Source: SAR202 cluster bacterium bin87
GTDB lineage: Bacteria > Chloroflexota > Dehalococcoidia > Lucifugimonadales > UBA3495
DNA length: 64,000 nt
Direction: 5' to 3'
NCBI GenBank assembly: GCA_002238825.1
Contig: MPNC01000001.1
Span: forward strand, 372,001-436,000
Below the pieces are notes generated by a model that was given only the letters and a program-made list of their open reading frames with translations, was not told where the DNA came from and searched no databases. A program made the position numbers and the translations under genes. This document shows positions 61,127 through 64,000 of the stretch, piece after piece. Position 1 is the first letter of the stretch. Each line of letters begins with the position of its first letter.

Positions 61127-61996
61127 ATGGCAACGGTAGGCAGCGGAGAGTTCATCTACGAGGTCGTGGACAATTGGGCGAAGACGCCGGATGGCTGGAC
61201 CATAGGGCAGGCGGAGCCGGCTTGTGATTCTCATGATCGGGTTTACGTTTTCAATCGCGGTGACCACCCGCTGATGGTGTTTGACCGCGAGGGCAACTTC
61301 CAGGGCGAGTGGGGCCGCGAGTACCTTACCGACGCGCACGGGATCTACATCAGCGGCGAGGACCACATCTATCTACCGGTGCGCGAATCGCACGCCATCG
61401 TCAAGTGTACGCTGGACGGCAAGCCGCTCATGACCATGGGAGTCTGGGATGCTCCGTCGGATACCGGTGGCGCCCGCCCCGACGGCACCATGTGGAAGGC
61501 GGCCGGGCCCTTCAACCGGTGCACGGACATCGCGCTGGCCCCCAACGGCGACCTGTTCGTATCGGATGGGTACGCCAACAGTCGGGTGCACAAGTTCTCG
61601 CCGGACGGCCGGCTGCTGCACTCGTGGGGTCGGCCGGGGAAGCGCGGGCCCGGCGAGTTTCACATCCCCCATGGCATCTGGGTGCACTGGGACGGCCGGG
61701 TGATGGTGTGCGACCGCGAGAACAACCGGATCCAGCTATTCACCGGGGACGGGCAATATCTCGGCATGTGGACCGATCTGGCCCGGCCCTGCGATATCTA
61801 CGTCGACCACGACGGCATCGCCTACGTGGTGGAACTGGACGCGTTCATGACCATCCTGAACATGGACGGCGAGGTGCTGGCCAAGGTGGACATCGGCGGA
61901 GCCGGAGGTCACGCGGTGTGGGCCGACTCCCGCGGTGATCTGTACATCGGCCACAACCAGGAGGGCCGGCGGCTGGTGAAGTTGGTGCGGCAGTAG
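61127..61996 (+). CDS. NHL-type beta-propeller protein (peptidyl-amidating-lyase-like)
   Basis: This 289-residue protein consists of six NHL-like blades: CDSHDRVYVFNRGDHPLMVF, AHGIYISGEDHIYLPV, TDIALAPNGDLFVSDGYANS, FHIPHGIWVHWDGRVMVCDR and so on, each of about 45 residues with an (F/V)-x-R-E-N-N-R-type ending. The family resembles peptidylglycine alpha-amidating lyase and 6-bladed propeller hydrolases. No signal peptide is seen. The ATG at 61127 follows AAAGGAGGCCC. The ligand or substrate is not known. Confidence 0.85.
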   Translation: MATVGSGEFIYEVVDNWAKTPDGWTIGQAEPACDSHDRVYVFNRGDHPLMVFDREGNFQGEWGREYLTDAHGIYISGEDHIYLPVRESHAIVKCTLDGKPLMTMGVWDAPSDTGGARPDGTMWKAAGPFNRCTDIALAPNGDLFVSDGYANSRVHKFSPDGRLLHSWGRPGKRGPGEFHIPHGIWVHWDGRVMVCDRENNRIQLFTGDGQYLGMWTDLARPCDIYVDHDGIAYVVELDAFMTILNMDGEVLAKVDIGGAGGHAVWADSRGDLYIGHNQEGRRLVKLVRQ

Positions 61997-62003
61997 GCTG
62001 AGG

Positions 62004-62621
62004 TTACTGTGGTGGGTCGTATTCCGGTGGACGGGTGGCGACCACCCGTCCGTTGTCGATTACCTCGCGGGGCAATAGACAACGAGCGATCCTTCCCCGC
62101 CTGATCTGATGCGAAAACTGGAGGTCACGAGCACGACTGAAACGCCCCGGCGGGGAAACCATCAACAGTCTCTTGCCACTTGTGGATCGAACTTTTGCTA
62201 CCGCCGGGAGCACGTCGCTGTCGGCGGTCACGATCACGGCGACGTCAAATGTTCCCTCAAGACAATCGGCAACGATGTCGACCGCCATTCGTACGTCTGT
62301 CTGCTTTTCTTCGTGGGCGGTCCATCGGTTGCCGCATTGAAAGCATTCTTGTGGACGATCGCGAAATCCGCTGAGATGAACACTCACGCCAAAGGCCCGC
62401 AAGGCGTTGACGTATTGTCGGTGCCGCGCATGCGCCTCGGGCATCCAGGTAGCGTAAGCGGAGTAGTAGTTGACCGCCGTCAGGACCTGGCCCACATTCA
62501 GAAATGAAGCGACCAGTGCCCATGGATCAACCCACTTCAAGTGGCGTTGGTTCAGCGCATCGATAGCGTGGTACAGGTTAAACCCATCGATGTAGGCGAT
62601 CACACGCTCTTGGTTCATCAT
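62004..62621 (-). CDS. NYN-domain protein (PIN-like ribonuclease fold)
   Basis: This 205-residue protein starts with VIAYIDGFNLYHAIDAL, the acidic motif of NYN/LabA-like domains, then has DVRMAVDIVADCLEGTFDVA with further acidic residues near 112 and VTADSDVLPAV near 132. The PIN-like active site is therefore complete. A CFQC pair near residue 92 might bind zinc with a distant ligand. NYN proteins act as RNases or in RNA processing. A terminator hairpin for the upstream gene lies just before it, so it probably has its own promoter. Confidence 0.78.
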   Translation of the reverse strand: MMNQERVIAYIDGFNLYHAIDALNQRHLKWVDPWALVASFLNVGQVLTAVNYYSAYATWMPEAHARHRQYVNALRAFGVSVHLSGFRDRPQECFQCGNRWTAHEEKQTDVRMAVDIVADCLEGTFDVAVIVTADSDVLPAVAKVRSTSGKRLLMVSPPGRFSRARDLQFSHQIRRGRIARCLLPREVIDNGRVVATRPPEYDPPQ

Positions 62622-62625
62622 CAAT

Positions 62626-62655
62626 TAAATAAGACGCAGCCCCCGAAGGGGCTGC
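62626..62655 (-). terminator. UUCG-loop terminator (minus strand)
   Basis: On the minus strand GCAGCCCC and GGGGCTGC pair around a TTCG tetraloop, followed by GTCTTATTTA. It terminates the gene at 62708 and lies just before the NYN start. A second perfect 8-bp hairpin (CCACCGGG/CCCGGTGG) lies at 62659-62679. Confidence 0.82.
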
Positions 62656-62707
62656 TATCCACCGGGGTTTACCCGGTGGGTGGACCACGCCCAGCATAGC
62701 ATCCGCG

Positions 62708-63271
62708 TCAATCGGCGGTCAAACTTGGCGGCGCGGCGGCCGCCACCTCCAGCGCAGCGCCGGCCAATGCGCTCAGATCCACGCCGTCCAGCTTCTGGCC
62801 CTGGACGCCCATCAACCGGAGGGGGCGGCCGGGCCGGGTGATGCTGATACGGTCGAGAACGTCCTGCCAGGCGGCGAGGTAGTCACAGGTGCCGCCTCCG
62901 TTGGGATCGTCAGCGCCCTCGATGCTTTCGCCGGAAGGCAGGCGCACCACAGTGACAGCGCACGGGTCGGTGGAGGGCGCTAGAAGCATCACCGGAAGAT
63001 CGGATTCGGACAAGTCCGCCTGATCCAGCAGGCCGCGCACGGTAGCAGAGACCCCGTGCATGCCGAAGACTACCAGGTGAGCAAAACTGGCGTCCCGTTT
63101 TTCGAACTCGGTGCGATACCGCCGGAATATCTCATGCGAACCGGTGGCCTGCGGCTTGACCAGGAACAGGGCCATGGCGGGGAAGCCTTCCGGACCGATG
63201 GGCGCTGCCGTGAGGTCATCTCGCCAGCGGAGCAATTTTTCGTGGTCGTGCTGGTCGTAGTGGTGGGACAT
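62708..63271 (-). CDS. Hypothetical protein with a His-rich N-terminus
   Basis: This 187-residue protein begins MSHHYDQHDHEKLLRWRDDL, a His/Asp-rich start that might bind metal. The rest looks like a globular alpha/beta protein (FRRYRTEFEKRDASFAHLVV, LLDQADLSESDLPVMLLAP, VTVVRLPSGESIEGADDPN) with an Ala-rich C-terminus. I recognise no named family and see no signal peptide or membrane span. It follows the VOC gene by 9 bp, so both are probably on one transcript, and a UUCG terminator closes the unit. Confidence 0.6.
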   Translation of the reverse strand: MSHHYDQHDHEKLLRWRDDLTAAPIGPEGFPAMALFLVKPQATGSHEIFRRYRTEFEKRDASFAHLVVFGMHGVSATVRGLLDQADLSESDLPVMLLAPSTDPCAVTVVRLPSGESIEGADDPNGGGTCDYLAAWQDVLDRISITRPGRPLRLMGVQGQKLDGVDLSALAGAALEVAAAAPPSLTAD

Positions 63272-63280
63272 GATGATCCT

Positions 63281-63751
63281 CTAGGCGTTCGCGTACGCCG
63301 TGCGCAGCCGTTCCAAATCGATTTTCACCATCGTGAGCAACTCGGTGATTACCGCGTCAGCCCGCGGGCCTTCCTTCATGAGCTCGGACAGGTCGGCGGG
63401 CACTATCTGCCAGTGGACGCCGAACTTGTCCTGGATCCAGCCGCACTGAATTGGCGAACCGTCTTCCGCCAGCCGGTCCCAATAGGCGTCGATCTCTTCC
63501 TGCGATTCGCAGTCGACGACGAACGAAATGGCCGGCGTGAACTCATAGGCCGGTATGCCGTCGAAGGCGGTGAAGCGCTGGCCCTTCACGACGAAGGAGA
63601 CGATGTGGCTGCCGGCGCCCGGGCCGTCCGGCAACGCCGTGTCGTCAATAATGCGCGAGTCCCGGAAGACCGAAACGTAGAAGTCAGCCGCCTCGCGGGC
63701 GCAACCGTCCAGCCACAGGAACGGGGTGATCTGAGGCGCGCCGTCGTTCAT
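63281..63751 (-). CDS. VOC-family protein, PhnB/3-demethylubiquinone-methyltransferase-like
   Basis: This 156-residue protein has the N-terminal ITPFLWLDGCAREAADFYVS and VFRDSRIIDD, the SFVVKGQRFTAFDGIPAYEF core, the SIQCGWIQDKFGVHWQIVP-type motif and a C-terminal KIDLERLRTAY helix. This is the PhnB/YjdN subgroup of vicinal-oxygen-chelate proteins, whose members lack the usual Fe/Mg ligands. The ATG at 63751 fits the family N-terminus; the longer frame adds a Thr/Arg-rich stretch. It is the first gene of a two-gene minus-strand unit. Confidence 0.82.
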   Translation of the reverse strand: MNDGAPQITPFLWLDGCAREAADFYVSVFRDSRIIDDTALPDGPGAGSHIVSFVVKGQRFTAFDGIPAYEFTPAISFVVDCESQEEIDAYWDRLAEDGSPIQCGWIQDKFGVHWQIVPADLSELMKEGPRADAVITELLTMVKIDLERLRTAYANA

Positions 63752-63823
63752 TGTGGGCTGTGTCCTCCGCGTAGTGTCGCTGGCCCGCACCGCTGCGGCA
63801 CGACGCTGATCATTATGCCATGG

Positions 63824-64000
63824 TCAGCCGGCGTCGAACTGTACCAGAATGCCGTCCGGGTCGTATACGTAGAAGCTGCTGACCCTGCCTTCAGCATTGG
63901 TCCAGACGTCCATGGGCGCAGCCAGCGGGACGCCTTGCGCAGCGAGGTTTTCGGCGAGAGCCCGGGGGTCAGACACCGAGAACGAGATGTGACTGATACC
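63824..64000 (-). CDS. VOC-family (glyoxalase-like) protein, C-terminal fragment
   Basis: The last 58 codons of a minus-strand gene run off the window edge. The readable part (GISHISFSVSDPRALAENLA, then VPLAAPMDVWTN, SSFYVYDPDGILVQFDAG) is the typical end of a glyoxalase/VOC domain, with the metal-ligand Glu position replaced by Gln in LVQF. The remaining domain and start codon lie beyond 64000. Confidence 0.75.
   Translation of the reverse strand, partial: GISHISFSVSDPRALAENLAAQGVPLAAPMDVWTNAEGRVSSFYVYDPDGILVQFDAG

Overview
The window is GC-rich and gene-dense. It looks like a chromosomal segment from a free-living, organic-acid-degrading member of the Chloroflexota, most likely a Dehalococcoidia/SAR202-like lineage. 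This rests on three things: a compact rsmH-ftsA-ftsZ-nrdR-nrdJ stretch with no interleaved mur, ftsI or ftsW genes; a B12-dependent metabolism (class II ribonucleotide reductase, cobalamin methionine synthase); and many acyl-CoA enzymes (CoA-transferases, enoyl-CoA hydratases, acyl-CoA dehydrogenases, AMP-forming ligase). Taxonomy is an inference; no 16S, tRNA or other RNA gene is visible. No prophage, integrase, IS transposase or CRISPR array was found.

Layout. 0-2.7 kb (minus): three-gene SCOT-type CoA-transferase operon, including a B-A fusion that lacks the catalytic Glu. 2.8-7.5 kb (plus): two crotonases, a PHP phosphoesterase, an acyl-CoA synthetase and a ketopantoate-reductase-like gene. 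7.7-11.5 kb: peptide-type ABC importer (lipoprotein and two permeases, no ATPase). 11.8-15.3 kb (minus): dimeric-barrel protein, TPR protein, TPP enzyme, Uma2 nuclease-like protein. 15.7-18.2 kb: tandem CaiB/BaiF CoA-transferases, one without its catalytic Asp. 18.3-22.1 kb (minus): leuCD and a CBS-linked cation/proton antiporter. 22.3-30.2 kb: M1 aminopeptidase, a frameshifted small gene with a coupled partner, ADP-ribosylglycohydrolase, and methionine synthase split into two overlapping genes. 30.3-34.4 kb: SDR, then Ppx/GppA phosphatase followed by two thymidylate-kinase-like proteins. 34.4-38.7 kb (minus): paired acyl-CoA dehydrogenases and a D-aminoacylase-type amidohydrolase. 38.8-46 kb: SufT-like/Mrp Fe-S pair, fused AccD-AccA, tilS, histidine phosphatase, CorC-type protein, tsaD. 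47.9-57.7 kb: cell division and deoxynucleotide synthesis, then pdxA. 57.7-64 kb: proC, YggT, a P-loop kinase, a frameshifted leucyl aminopeptidase, a beta-propeller protein, a NYN ribonuclease-like protein and two VOC proteins.

Recurring themes. (1) Several enzymes occur as adjacent paralogue pairs in which one member has lost a canonical catalytic residue: the SCOT B domain, CaiB, crotonase, and the P-loop Lys in a Tmk-like protein. This suggests heteromeric enzymes with a pseudo-subunit. (2) Short non-coding elements of about 130-170 bp share the end sequence GGTACGCGT and contain inverted arms, resembling MITEs. (3) Extended -10 promoters of the form TG(N)TATAAT recur upstream of several genes.
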